The notes: generated by a model not told the origin, from the sequence alone. A stretch of 64,000 nucleotides of DNA from Dyadobacter arcticus (GCF_011762185.1 NZ_JAASQJ010000003.1:1235463-1299462), one strand, 5' to 3'. Positions 36,477-45,911 are shown, counted from the stretch's first letter. Numbers and translations are program-made.

Positions 36477-38597
36477 TCACAGCAATTTATCGGGCGTAAT
36501 AGGGAGCTCTCTAACCCTTTTTCCGGTAGCATTAAAAACAGCATTGGCGACCGCGGCGGCTACACCCACAATTCCGACTTCACCAATTCCTTTAACCCCC
36601 AGCTTATTGCCAAATTTATCTTCCTCTCTGATAAAAATGGCTTCCATTGTTCCGATATCCAGATTTGCCGGAACGTGATAATCTCCTAATGACCGGGTCA
36701 CGAAATTTCCCCAGCGCGGATCCACCACGGACTCCTCCGTCAGCGCCATACCGATTCCCCATACATTGCCTCCGATGATCTGGGAACGTGCTGTTTTTGG
36801 ATTCAGGATTTTTCCTGCCCCGGTTACAGCCAGAAATCGGGAAACTTTGACCATTCCAGTAGAAATATTCACCCGGACCTCTGCGAAATTGGCATTGAAG
36901 CTGTGGGACGAATAATCTTCCGCATTTTCCGGTGGTTTGGAATCCGCCCTGGTTTGTATATTATCAACTTTTTCAGAAACCATTAATTGCGCGGCAGTCG
37001 GGCGTGTAAAAAACTGTTTTCCCGATCTGGCGATTAGTTCATCGGTGATTTTAATGCAGGCATCATTGACCACATTAGCGTAACTGGTTGCTCCTACGGA
37101 CCCCACAGCTCCGGCCGCAGGAGGGAGATCGGAATCACCGATTTTGACGATAATTTTATCAATTGGCAAATCCAATGAATCGGCCGCAGTTTGTGCAAGA
37201 ATCGTGTAAGTGCCTGTTCCAAGATCCGCGGCGGCCAGTTCAATGGTCGCGGTGACATCTTCTCCATCCCGTTTTAATTTCACAATTGCTGAACTCGGCC
37301 TTTGATGTGCGGGATAAGTGCCGCAGGCAACGCCATATCCGATCAGTTCATTTCCCAGCTGGTTCTGGCGGGGCTGTGCTTTCCGCTTTTCCCAGCCAAA
37401 AGCCTTTGCTCCTTCCTGCAAACATTGAACTGTCGTTCGCGACGACCACGGTTTGCCATTCGAAGGGTCACGTTCCGGTTCGTTTTTAATGCGCAACTGG
37501 ATAGGGTCCATATTCAGCTTAAAAGCCAGTTCATCCATGGCCGATTCCAGCGCAAAACTTCCTGTGGATTTTCCCGGACCGCGCGTATAAGTCGGTAGAA
37601 TCATGTTCATCGCCACAACGCGATAACTGATAAGCAAATTGGGCACATCGTACATTACCTTCGAGCAGTCGCCGCAGGGTTCTACAAATTCTTCCTTAAT
37701 AGCGGAGTGCGTTGTGATTTCATGCGATAAAGAAGCTAGCTTTCCGTCCTTTGTTGCCGACAGGGCCACTTTCTGGTAATTTCGCTGGCGCAGTCCCACT
37801 GAATTCACCATTTGCTGGCGGGTAAGGGCGAGTTTAACGGGTCGATTGACCATTTTCGCAGCCACCGCGGCAAGTACCAGGTTTCCCCACTGCCCGCCTT
37901 TAGAACCAAATCCGCCCCCAATGTAGGGCGATATAATTCGCACATTTTCCGGCTTCAGATTAAGAGTCGATGCTGCGGCGTTTTGCGCGCCGTTTATTAT
38001 TTGCGAACTGTTATAAAGGATCACATTTTCACCTTGCCACTCGGCAATGGTAGCGTGCGGTTCCAGCGGATGATGGTGATAGATGGGCGTCGCGTAAGTT
38101 TCTTCCACTTTGAATTCAGCACTGTCCAGCGCGGCTTTTACGTCGCCACGCTTTTCATCCTCCTTGTCTTTTGGCTTAGCACCTTGCTGATGCAGTTTTT
38201 CGAAATCAGTTTTTGCCTCTTTTTTCTCATAATCCACAACGATCAGATCTGCTGCATGCCTGGCTTGCTCAAAGGTTTCAGCAACAACGAGACCTATATG
38301 TTGTCCAAAAAACTCAACATCAGGGCTCTGCAGCATGGATCCGCCCCGTATCCCGCCTTTTAAGTTCAGTTTTGGAGCGTTTTTGTAAGTAATGACCGAG
38401 AGCACACCAGGTGATTTTTCCGCAGCCGCCGTGTCAATATCTTTGATCCTTCCGGCTGCAATGGTGCTTTTAAATAGCACCGCATAAGCAACATTCTTAA
38501 CCGGATGGTCCGTAGAATAGTCTGCTTTTCCGGTTACTTTCAATATCCCGTCAATGCGGCTGACGGGAGTACCCGTTACTTTTTCTTTTTCTTGCAT
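36477..38597 (-). CDS. Molybdopterin-binding large subunit of a xanthine dehydrogenase-family enzyme
   Basis: 706 residues, typical of the PaoC/YagR branch. The N-terminal a/b-hammerhead domain is VSRIDGILKVTGKADYSTDH. Molybdopterin contact segments include GGGFGSKGGQWGN, YTRGPGKSTGSFALESAMDE and AVGSVGATSYAN. The C-terminal GIGEVGIVGVAAAVANAVFN holds the catalytic Glu of the family. Last gene of the Fe-S, FAD, Moco operon (20 bp after the FAD subunit stop). Likely hydroxylates aldehydes or N-heterocycles; the substrate cannot be deduced. Confidence 0.95.
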   Translation of the reverse strand: MQEKEKVTGTPVSRIDGILKVTGKADYSTDHPVKNVAYAVLFKSTIAAGRIKDIDTAAAEKSPGVLSVITYKNAPKLNLKGGIRGGSMLQSPDVEFFGQHIGLVVAETFEQARHAADLIVVDYEKKEAKTDFEKLHQQGAKPKDKEDEKRGDVKAALDSAEFKVEETYATPIYHHHPLEPHATIAEWQGENVILYNSSQIINGAQNAAASTLNLKPENVRIISPYIGGGFGSKGGQWGNLVLAAVAAKMVNRPVKLALTRQQMVNSVGLRQRNYQKVALSATKDGKLASLSHEITTHSAIKEEFVEPCGDCSKVMYDVPNLLISYRVVAMNMILPTYTRGPGKSTGSFALESAMDELAFKLNMDPIQLRIKNEPERDPSNGKPWSSRTTVQCLQEGAKAFGWEKRKAQPRQNQLGNELIGYGVACGTYPAHQRPSSAIVKLKRDGEDVTATIELAAADLGTGTYTILAQTAADSLDLPIDKIIVKIGDSDLPPAAGAVGSVGATSYANVVNDACIKITDELIARSGKQFFTRPTAAQLMVSEKVDNIQTRADSKPPENAEDYSSHSFNANFAEVRVNISTGMVKVSRFLAVTGAGKILNPKTARSQIIGGNVWGIGMALTEESVVDPRWGNFVTRSLGDYHVPANLDIGTMEAIFIREEDKFGNKLGVKGIGEVGIVGVAAAVANAVFNATGKRVRELPITPDKLL

Positions 38598-38617
38598 GGG
38601 AATTCTGTGGTTATAGC

Positions 38618-39625
38618 TCAGGATTTGCCGCCGTTGATAGCCATTTGAAGGGCCAAGACAATGCTGCGGTTTCCAAGTTCTACTTTAAATTTATTGTGTT
38701 CCAGTGGCTTTGCATCCGCCATCTCCGCCTCGGCCGCCAGCCTGAAATTTGCTTCGGTCGCCTCCTTTCCGACGAGCATTTTTTCTGCCTGAAAGGCCCT
38801 CCATGGCTTGTGCGCCACACCGCCCATCGCAATTCTGGCCTGTGCGATCTTGTTGCCATTCATTTCCAGTGCGGCTGCCACCGATACCAGGGCAAATGCG
38901 TAGGAAGCACGGTCGCGGACTTTGAGGTAATAGGATTTATCAGCAAAATTATTTTTGGGCAACTCAATGGCCGTAATGATTTCACCGTGGCTCAGATTGG
39001 TATCTTTTTCGGGCGTATCCCCTGGCAAACGGTGGAAATCCGCCAAAAGAATGGTTCGTTCCTGGCCGCTTGCATTCCTGACTTTCACAACGGCGTCCAG
39101 CGCAGCCAGTGCGACGGCCATATCAGACGGATACACAGCAACGCATTTTTCGGACCAGCCAAAAATGGCATGCATCCGGTTAATGCCTTCCATCGCGCCA
39201 CAGCCTGATCCTGGCTCGCGTTTATTGCAAGGCATGGCCACGTCGAAAAAGTAGGAACAGCGTGTCCGTTGGAGCAGGTTACCACCATTGGTCGCCATAT
39301 TCCGGATCTGTCCCGACGCCCCCGCAAGTATGGCCTGCGTCAACAGCGGATAATTTTGACGGATCAGCGGATGATTGGCCGCAGCAGTGTTCTTGCCCAG
39401 GCCGCCAATAGAAGTTCCACCTTTGTTGGTTCCCGAGGATATGAGCTTTATGTCAGCCAGCGCCAGTCGGGTGATGTCGATCAGCTCATTTGGCTGCTCC
39501 ACATCTTCTTTCATCAGATCCAGCAAATTGGTCCCGCCTGCCAGAAATTTCGCATCAGGATTGGCCGCCAGCATTTTTGCAGCGGCGGTAACGTCTTTTG
39601 CATTAGTATATTTAAATGGTCTCAT
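38618..39625 (-). CDS. FAD-binding subunit of a xanthine dehydrogenase-family enzyme
   Basis: 335 residues, PaoB/YagS-like. FAD contacts: AKFLAGGTNLLDLMK near the N-terminus and IRNMATNGGNLLQRTRCSYF (about 108-127). It also has a Cys-rich insert (MPCNKREPGSGCGAMEG) of the kind that binds an extra [4Fe-4S] cluster in PaoB-like subunits. A C-terminal CO_deh_flav_C domain follows. Middle gene of the operon. Confidence 0.94.
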   Translation of the reverse strand: MRPFKYTNAKDVTAAAKMLAANPDAKFLAGGTNLLDLMKEDVEQPNELIDITRLALADIKLISSGTNKGGTSIGGLGKNTAAANHPLIRQNYPLLTQAILAGASGQIRNMATNGGNLLQRTRCSYFFDVAMPCNKREPGSGCGAMEGINRMHAIFGWSEKCVAVYPSDMAVALAALDAVVKVRNASGQERTILLADFHRLPGDTPEKDTNLSHGEIITAIELPKNNFADKSYYLKVRDRASYAFALVSVAAALEMNGNKIAQARIAMGGVAHKPWRAFQAEKMLVGKEATEANFRLAAEAEMADAKPLEHNKFKVELGNRSIVLALQMAINGGKS

Positions 39626-39648
39626 GATGTCCTGTTTGTGATGTTACC

Positions 39649-40434
39649 CTACCCCCTGAATTCCCAAGTTTGTGCAACCTCTTTCCCGCTATGCACCTCC
39701 TGAATGGCCGCTACAATATTCGGGTACGCGCCGCAGCGGCATAAATTTCCCGACATTCGCTCGCTGATTTCTTCGTTGGAAAGCTTGATAGGGGATGCTG
39801 TTTGACGGACATCTTCGGTCACGCAGCTTACTTCACCATTTTTGGCTTCGTCCATTACAGCCACCGCAGAGCAGATTTGCCCGGGCGTGCAGAAGCCACA
39901 TTGGAAACCATCATGTTTGATGAAGGCGGATTGAATGGGATGCAATTCATTGCCCTGCGCGATGCCTTCAATTGTTTTTACCGATCGCCCCTCGCAGCTT
40001 GCGGCTAATGTGAGGCACGACAGTACGCGGCGTCCATCCACAATCACGGTACATGCGCCGCATTGGCCGTGGTCACAGCCTTTTTTAGAGCCGGTAAGTT
40101 CCAGTCTTTCACGGAGGGTGTCGAGTAACGTCATTCTGGAATCAACCATCAGCTTCTTGGCTGCCCCATTGACCTTGAAAGATAGATTAACTCCGTTTTC
40201 AATGTTTGCAGGCGAAAAATCGGATGATGTGAGGGCGCTGAATGGCCTGGTCAGCACCTGCTCTGCAACGGCCGACTGCCAGGCGAGCATTCCTCCCCCA
40301 GCCAATGTCATTAATTTCAAAAAATGCCTCCTGTTTACGCCATGAACCAGAATTTCGTTCAGGTCTTCCGGCATCAGATCTTCGAACAGTTTCTTCTCGT
40401 CCTTAGTCAGTTGCGGTGATTCGTTTTCTTCCAT
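39649..40434 (-). CDS. [2Fe-2S] subunit of a xanthine dehydrogenase-family enzyme, Tat-type
   Basis: 261 residues, PaoA/YagT-like. After an unusually long acidic N-region (about 30 residues) comes the Tat motif NRRHFLK with a hydrophobic stretch, so the complex is probably exported folded. The plant-type cluster ligands are Cys120, Cys125, Cys128 and Cys140 (CDHGQCGAC...C). The second cluster ligands are Cys179, Cys182, Cys232 and Cys234 (CGFC and CRC). First gene of the operon, followed by the FAD and Moco subunits. No accessory chaperone gene is seen nearby. Confidence 0.95.
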   Translation of the reverse strand: MEENESPQLTKDEKKLFEDLMPEDLNEILVHGVNRRHFLKLMTLAGGGMLAWQSAVAEQVLTRPFSALTSSDFSPANIENGVNLSFKVNGAAKKLMVDSRMTLLDTLRERLELTGSKKGCDHGQCGACTVIVDGRRVLSCLTLAASCEGRSVKTIEGIAQGNELHPIQSAFIKHDGFQCGFCTPGQICSAVAVMDEAKNGEVSCVTEDVRQTASPIKLSNEEISERMSGNLCRCGAYPNIVAAIQEVHSGKEVAQTWEFRG

Positions 40435-40768
40435 CCTAATTGAATTTGTGGAATCTTGATATAATTTAGAAAGCTTGGGAGGAGTAATTACTACGCGAAT
40501 GGATCAAAGAGAAATTGAAACTTTCGACGGCGAGTTGTAATCATAAACATTGAAATAACTGTACCAAACCGCAAGCATTCTACGTAAAGCGCATTGATTT
40601 AAAATCAAAACAAATAACATCGATTTCTGTGACCAGGAACCTTTCCCAAATGCATCCAGGTACACAACACCTATGCTCGGTAGGTTACATCGCAAAGCCT
40701 GTAAGATATCCGGGCACTTCCCGGGAGTTTTATATAAATTGCTTTTTTTAACCAAACACCCTTTCCAC
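40435..40768. other. Divergent intergenic region
   Basis: Spacer between the molybdoenzyme operon (minus) and the Xre-like gene (plus). It should hold both promoters; no gene and no clear operator recognised. Confidence 0.4.
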
Positions 40769-41188
40769 ATGGCACATACTACCTCCAATCCAAAGATCCA
40801 CGAAGGACGTAACTTGAAGCGTTTTAGAGAGATGCTCCAAATCAAGCAAGATTATTTGGCATTTGAGCTCGGCGAAGATTGGAACCAGCAAAAGGTCTCT
40901 CTACTTGAACAAAGAGAAAAGATCGATTCTGATATTTTGGAACAAGTTGCAGCGATTTTAAAAATTCCGGCTGATGCGATTCGGAATTTTGATGAACAAC
41001 AGGCTATCACTGTAATTTCCAGCACTTTCAACGACAACTCTCAGCTAGGTACGCTGATCAATAACTACAACAATCCTATTGATGCGGTCTTAAAACTTCA
41101 TGAAGAAAAGATGGCACTTTATGAGCGGATGTTGAAGGAGAAGGATGAGATGATGGGGCGGTTGGAGCGGTTAATTGGGGGGAGGTAG
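40769..41188 (+). CDS. Xre-like helix-turn-helix protein with coiled-coil tail
   Basis: 139 residues from MAHTTSNPKIHEGRNLKRFR. The N-terminal helix-turn-helix (MLQIKQDYLAFELGEDWNQQ, then LLEQREKIDSDILEQVAAIL with KIPADAI) is followed by a linker and a C-terminal helical segment rich in Met/Glu/Lys (HEEKMALYERMLKEKDEMMG), probably a dimerising coiled coil. A longer frame from 40673 is rejected, since its extra residues are unlike the family. It sits at the edge of the defence island. Confidence 0.8.
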   Translation: MAHTTSNPKIHEGRNLKRFREMLQIKQDYLAFELGEDWNQQKVSLLEQREKIDSDILEQVAAILKIPADAIRNFDEQQAITVISSTFNDNSQLGTLINNYNNPIDAVLKLHEEKMALYERMLKEKDEMMGRLERLIGGR

Positions 41189-41602
41189 TTGAGATTCACA
41201 TGTTAACAACATATGGTACATCATTCAGGATTGTATAACGAGATTCGTTTACCCTGCATTCTAATAGATCTAAATTCTGAACCCATTTTAACCTCACCAT
41301 CATAGCAGAGATTTTTCAGAATTCTCTATAAGACAAAATGAAGTAAAATGAATACGATATTTACAGATTTTGGTGTGATGGTAAATCTGATTGGAAAACC
41401 AATTACATCTACCACAAAAAATTGCCAGATAGGAACAGCATTAATTCGAACCGACTTTTAATGACAGTATCATACTAACTTTTCGAAATAGACAGTTGTT
41501 ACTCTTATTCATAGTCAGATACCATCAAGTCGCCTTGACTATACTAAATTTAGAGATTGATTCACGCATTGGTTCACCTTTCAGAAAATATTTAAGGCAA
41601 TT
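41189..41602. other. AT-rich intergenic region before AIPR gene
   Basis: 414 bp, clearly more AT-rich than the core genes to the left. No gene recognised. TTGACT and a TAAATTTAG-like box near 41536-41553 could be the promoter of the AIPR gene (weak). Confidence 0.35.
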
Positions 41603-43222
41603 ATGAGTAAATATTTAGAACTAGTCAAAGTCCTTGACAAAATCTGTTACGAAGCACCCGCCAAGAATACCCGATATAACCTACGAGTTGCTACTTCTGA
41701 GCAAATCAGTAGTGCCAGAGCACGAGCATTTATACACTTATTCCTAAAGGTAAAATTTGGTCAAATAGACTTTTCCGAACGTGAAAGGTTCATTACCGAC
41801 GATATTGATGATGGTGGAATCGATGGCTACTACATAGACAAAGACAAAAAAGATCTATTCATCATACAATCGAAATTTCGTACGAACGAGAAAAATTTCG
41901 AAAATAAAGAGATCACTCTCGAAGAAATACTATCGATGGACATAAATCGCGTCACGTCGGGCGAACATAGTTACGAAACTGGTGCAAAATATAATGGTAA
42001 AATACAGGCATTCATTAGAGAACTGCAAGAAATATCCGACTTACCTAGATATAATTACAGAGTAATAATTATAGCTAACGTCAAAAATTCACTACAAACA
42101 AGCATAAATAAAATAGTCGGATTTAATGCTGAAATCTATAACTATGACAGATGCTATCAGGAACTGCTTTTTCCACTTGTGTCGGGTACTTTTTATAACG
42201 TATCAGAGCTCAAAATCACTATAAATCTAGAAAGTACCAACACAGGACATAGAATTGACTATAATGTTAAAACTCAGTTTGACGAATGTAATGTTAATGC
42301 ATTTTTTGTTCCAACTTTAGAAATTGCAAAAATCGTGTCGCGATATAAAAATTCGATACTTAAATTCAATCCAAGAAGTTATTTAGACCTTGCTGCTGGA
42401 AGCGTAAATAGTGAAATTGAAAAATCAATAAGAAAAATTAAGACTAACGAGTTTGCTCTGTTTAATAATGGAATAACAATGTTATCGGATCACACAAAGC
42501 ACAGTGATAAAGTTGGCAAAAGAAATAAGGCTGAAGTAATGGTAACAAATCCGCAAATAATTAATGGCGGACAAACCGCATATACATTAAGTCGGATTTA
42601 TGAAACCTGTCTTAAAGATGGATCCCCACTTGAAATTTTTGAAGACAAAGAGGTACTACTTAAAATAATTACATTTAGTGATGAAGGCGATCCTTCGGCT
42701 AAAAAAGCAGGAGAAAAACTATCTTTAATTGAAGAAATATCAAAAGCAACAAACCAACAGTCTCCTGTAAATGAAGCGGATAGAAGAGCTAATGATAGAG
42801 TTCAGATTGAATTACAGCAGAAAATATTTGAAGAATTCGGGTATTATTATGAGCGAAAACGCGGTGAGTTTGGTGATGGAATTCGAAACGAATATATATC
42901 TAGAAACATGATAATTGATCGCGAGCTATTTCTGAAGGTGTGTTTAGCGGCCCAAGGAAAACCAAATGAATCACTATCCGGCCAGCTCAAGTTATTTATT
43001 CCATCGAAATTCTCAAGTATTCTACCAGACTCAGATTCGTACAGGAAATATATGTTTGCTTATATAACCTATGTTCAGTTACCAAAATACAAATCCAGTA
43101 CTTCCGGACTCGCAACATCCTATGGAAGGTTTGCAGTAACAACTATCGTATCTCAAAAGTATGTATCAACACTTAGCAAAGATGACTTTGAGAAAGTAAT
43201 TGACCTTGAAATTAATCTGTGA
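41603..43222 (+). CDS. AIPR-family abortive infection protein
   Basis: 539 residues. The N-terminal part has a PD-(D/E)XK-like nuclease pattern: DDGGIDGYYID (Asp74) and, one strand on, FIIQSKF (Gln89-x-Lys91). The AIPR domain follows (about 235-500), with FALFNNGITMLSD, VTNPQIINGGQTAYTL, ISKATNQQSPVNEAD and YERKRGEF, all typical of the family named for abortive phage resistance. The codon and base make-up is much more AT-rich than flanking metabolic genes, a sign of transfer. A 60-codon ORF overlaps its stop codon. Confidence 0.9.
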   Translation: MSKYLELVKVLDKICYEAPAKNTRYNLRVATSEQISSARARAFIHLFLKVKFGQIDFSERERFITDDIDDGGIDGYYIDKDKKDLFIIQSKFRTNEKNFENKEITLEEILSMDINRVTSGEHSYETGAKYNGKIQAFIRELQEISDLPRYNYRVIIIANVKNSLQTSINKIVGFNAEIYNYDRCYQELLFPLVSGTFYNVSELKITINLESTNTGHRIDYNVKTQFDECNVNAFFVPTLEIAKIVSRYKNSILKFNPRSYLDLAAGSVNSEIEKSIRKIKTNEFALFNNGITMLSDHTKHSDKVGKRNKAEVMVTNPQIINGGQTAYTLSRIYETCLKDGSPLEIFEDKEVLLKIITFSDEGDPSAKKAGEKLSLIEEISKATNQQSPVNEADRRANDRVQIELQQKIFEEFGYYYERKRGEFGDGIRNEYISRNMIIDRELFLKVCLAAQGKPNESLSGQLKLFIPSKFSSILPDSDSYRKYMFAYITYVQLPKYKSSTSGLATSYGRFAVTTIVSQKYVSTLSKDDFEKVIDLEINL

Positions 43223-43401
43223 TTAAAAAATGGGACTCATTTCAGAATTTCGCAAGATCATCTCCTAAAAATAAACGATATTTTCATGAAGTTTTTGACA
43301 AGACAACTGGCAATAAGATCATTGAAGCCAATTGGAGTGCCTATTTTAAAGGAACAACTCTCCAAAACGATTTAGTTGCATTTTATCAAAAAAGTAGCTA
43401 G
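43219..43401 (+). CDS. Small protein overlapping the end of the AIPR gene
   Basis: 60 residues starting at a GTG whose last two bases are part of the AIPR stop (GTGA overlap), the usual sign of translational coupling. The sequence (KKWDSFQNFARSSPKNKRYF, then EANWSAYFKGTTLQNDLVAF) is basic, aromatic and has no signal peptide. Family not recognised. It could be an accessory or inhibitor of the AIPR protein. Confidence 0.55.
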   Translation: MIKKWDSFQNFARSSPKNKRYFHEVFDKTTGNKIIEANWSAYFKGTTLQNDLVAFYQKSS

Positions 43402-43535
43402 TAATCTTTAACTTAATTATCGTTAAAATTTATCTAGATGAAATGAAACTAGGAATAAAAAACAATATGATAAAGAGTATTGAGTTGACTAATATCCGAC
43501 TATAATAAATAAGCCAATATTAACATGCATATTAT

Positions 43536-43853
43536 TTATCCCACCCTAACCCCAATCAACTCAACCCCCAAAACCTCCTCAATCCGCACAATCGTCTCAA
43601 TCGTAAAATTGCTATTCCCTTTCACCCAGGAATTCACAGTTTGAGGCGTCACCTGCAATTTCTCCGCCAAATCCTTTTGGCTCATTCCAAGTTTTCGCAA
43701 TTGGGCGAGGATATTAATCGCGATAATCCTCGACTTTTCAAGGGCTTTGGGATTTTCGGCTTTGCGGGCTGCGCGCTCTTTCCATTTGCTGGATTCGGCA
43801 GCGGTGACTGATTCCAATTTTTGTAATATATCTTCTCTCGTTTGCATAGTCAT
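43536..43853 (-). CDS. Xre/HigA-like antitoxin-type regulator
   Basis: 105 residues with a C-terminal helix-turn-helix (LRKLGMSQKDLAEKLQVTPQ, then VNSWVKGNSNFTIETIVRIE). A basic helical N-terminus carries ESSKWKERAARKAENPK. It overlaps the gene upstream by 4 bp (43850-43853). The order of unknown protein first and HTH protein second matches HigBA-type toxin-antitoxin modules, where the HTH protein neutralises and autoregulates. Confidence 0.8.
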   Translation of the reverse strand: MTMQTREDILQKLESVTAAESSKWKERAARKAENPKALEKSRIIAINILAQLRKLGMSQKDLAEKLQVTPQTVNSWVKGNSNFTIETIVRIEEVLGVELIGVRVG

Positions 43854-44407
43854 TCAAAATCTATGTATCCCCAATCTTCTACGGTTTCAATATTCAGTTC
43901 TTTCAAAAATCTCATGAGCACATTTAGCTTTTCGAGTTCTTCTTTTAAATGTTCGCGCTCGTTCATTGTTTTTGTCAGTTTGATAGCGCTGCCGGAGATT
44001 ACAAAAAAGTCGTAGTTAAGTCTAACAGCGTAAATTCGGAGCCACGATTTTGCGCCTGTTCCGTAGGCTTTGCTTTTTTCATTTACGATTTTGATTCTCG
44101 CAGTTTTATCCAATGGCTTGAAAATATCTCCCAGTCTCTTTTCCAAATCCTGTCCTTGTGCTACGCTCAAAAGCTGTTTTTCAAATGCATCGGCTTCCGA
44201 CATTGTAATAGAAACAGCCTGGCTTACTGAGCAATAACCGTAAAAATCTTTAACCAGATCCTGCTCGTGCGTGGTAAAAAATGCATCCAAATACTCCGAA
44301 TTTTCCCAGCAGTTGAATGTGCGGTCGAATTCGTTTTCTTCATTTCCTTCAAACCGAGCCGCCCAAAGCGTCTCGGGAACAATGCGTATAAGCTCAACAA
44401 TCTTCAT
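43850..44407 (-). CDS. Putative toxin partner of the HTH protein
   Basis: 185 residues, first gene of the two-gene unit. Conserved-looking segments: LIRIVPETLWAARFEGNEEN at the start, and near the end KAYGTGAKSWLRIYAVRL followed by DFFVISGSAIKLTKTMNERE. The latter resembles the beta-sheet end of HigB/RelE-like toxins (a strand, then an I-K-L-T-x-x-M segment and a helix). The N-terminal half is helical and longer than in small RelE toxins. The toxin role is inferred from context and this weak resemblance. Confidence 0.6.
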   Translation of the reverse strand: MKIVELIRIVPETLWAARFEGNEENEFDRTFNCWENSEYLDAFFTTHEQDLVKDFYGYCSVSQAVSITMSEADAFEKQLLSVAQGQDLEKRLGDIFKPLDKTARIKIVNEKSKAYGTGAKSWLRIYAVRLNYDFFVISGSAIKLTKTMNEREHLKEELEKLNVLMRFLKELNIETVEDWGYIDFE

Positions 44408-44492
44408 GGATACTACCGCACGTTTGCGGGTCGATAATGTGTGTATAAACTGTCAGATACGAATTCTCAAAGCTAGCGAAATTTTCAAAAAA

Positions 44493-44852
44493 TCAGATTA
44501 AAACCTTATTTTTAATATGCGTGCTGAGGTAGCCCCCATCAAAATTGGCTTTCAAAGCAGCTGCAAAAACGATCCTGACATCAGCACTTGCGCCTGAAAT
44601 CCCTCCTTTGGAAACTTCAAAAATACCTAGCACCCGGCTGGCATTGTTTAATAGCAGTATCTTGAACTCTTCAATAAATTCAAGTGCGACGGAGCTTCCG
44701 CTGTCGGGGTTCCAGCTTTGGATCAGTACATTGTACGCATCTCTGGACTATGCTATTTTAGGACGCTGGCTTGCTTATGCGTTGGTTTTGTAGATAAACT
44801 CAATTTCTGCTACCTGATACAAGTTTGAGACATTCGCGAAGCTTTCCATCAT
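44493..44852 (-). pseudogene. radC: RadC/JAB-domain DNA repair-like gene, dead
   Basis: On the minus strand one continuous frame reads MESFANVSNLYQVAEIEFIY, then a TAA, ASQRPKIA, a TAG, SRDAYNVLIQSWNPDSG, and EEFKILLLNNASRVLGIFEV with SKGGISGASADVRIVFAAAL and KAN. All of this follows RadC-family JAB proteins, but two in-frame stops break it and the metal-binding HNHPSG segment is gone. RadC-like genes are common cargo of integrative elements in Bacteroidota. Confidence 0.8.
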
Positions 44853-45062
44853 TACCTTGGTCGAGATAGTGATTGAATGAATTATGGCGCTCCATTCAGG
44901 CGCTGGGCAAGCAAGTAGTGGAAGCAACGTAATAAAGGAAAGGCCGGCGGGGAAAGCCCCATAATTAGGTTTCCCAAAATAGGCCGACTGCTTCGCTAAG
45001 CGCACACTATTTTCCGGGGAGGGATATGTGAGTATCGATTAGGCTATTTAAGGTGCATTATG

Positions 45063-45164
45063 TTAGGTCGTTTTATCTCGGTTAGCAATTTTGAGAATAA
45101 AAATCAGAAAGGCAGCTATTGAAAAACCCAATAGAACATATTTAAACGAGCCATTGATGTACAT
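45063..45164 (-). pseudogene. Tail of a membrane protein gene
   Basis: 33 codons from an ATG: MYINGSFKYVLLGFSIAAFL, then IFILKIANRDKTT. It holds one membrane helix with a positively charged end and resembles the last helix of a transporter. Coding-like codons continue upstream (LASA). It is either a remnant or a very small membrane protein. Confidence 0.35.
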
Positions 45165-45332
45165 GGCTGACGCGAGGGTGACCCAAAATCAAGATGTTTA
45201 AATAGTAAACAGGTTGCAAATCAATTATTTACAAGCAATCTGGTGAGCACTTTGAAGTCTGTGTATCGAGTCTCGATTTGCTCACCAGAATTTTGTCACC
45301 AATTGCATAGTTTGACACTTTTTCAAAAAACA

Positions 45333-45365
45333 AAAACCCTGTAAATCATTGATTTGCAGGGTTTT
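45333..45365. terminator. Strong hairpin, att-site or terminator type
   Basis: AAAACCCTGTAAATC and GATTTGCAGGGTTTT pair over 15 bp with a single G-T wobble and a 3-nt loop, flanked by A- and T-rich runs on both sides. Sequences of this form lie at integration boundaries and after tRNA genes in many Bacteroidota. Confidence 0.5.
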
Positions 45366-45774
45366 GATTGTTTTTGGTAAGCTATCTGGTGCACCCAACG
45401 AGTGCAGAACCTTGCAAGCAATTACCTAATTATAAGCACGTTACGTTTGGCAATTTTGGCTACTCTCGATTTACTCACCGGAATTTGTTGGACTGCAAAT
45501 CCTAGGATAAATATAATATTTTGGATGTTTTAACGCAAGATAATGGCTGAGAGTCACCACTAAATGTCTATTTTGTTTCCCATAACTTACATTCCCATGC
45601 GTCATAACTTTTCTTATGTTAAATAGAAGTTTAAGAAAATCTATGATCTCGATTTATCGCCTCACTCCTACCTTCATGTTTGCGGTCACACCCAACCTTT
45701 CGAAGCCCATTAAGCTGGAGATCTAAGTTCTGATCATGATTGGAAACCCTGGCGTATCCGAATATCATTCAATC

Positions 45775-45825
45775 ATCTCAAAAATTCAACTCAATATAAT
45801 AATTTGAGACGTTGATTTTTGAGAT
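45775..45825. repeat. Inverted repeat related to the cassette-type repeats
   Basis: ATCTCAAAAATTCAAC (45775-45790) and GTTGATTTTTGAGAT (45811-45825) are inverted copies with one extra base. Like the 85-bp repeats it has TCTCA...AAC and GTT...TGAGA ends, but it is shorter. Confidence 0.45.
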
Positions 45826-45911
45826 AACATTTTAAGACTGACGTACATGAAGTTCGGGCATTCCCATTGAATTCATTGCGTTTCACTAAAATCCGACATT
45901 AATCTAAATAC

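Noticed and set aside
45387..45416. A tRNA gene on the minus strand
   Set aside because: Only a 3'-end-like piece with CACCA is present. The T-arm is poor and no D-arm or anticodon arm can be drawn upstream.
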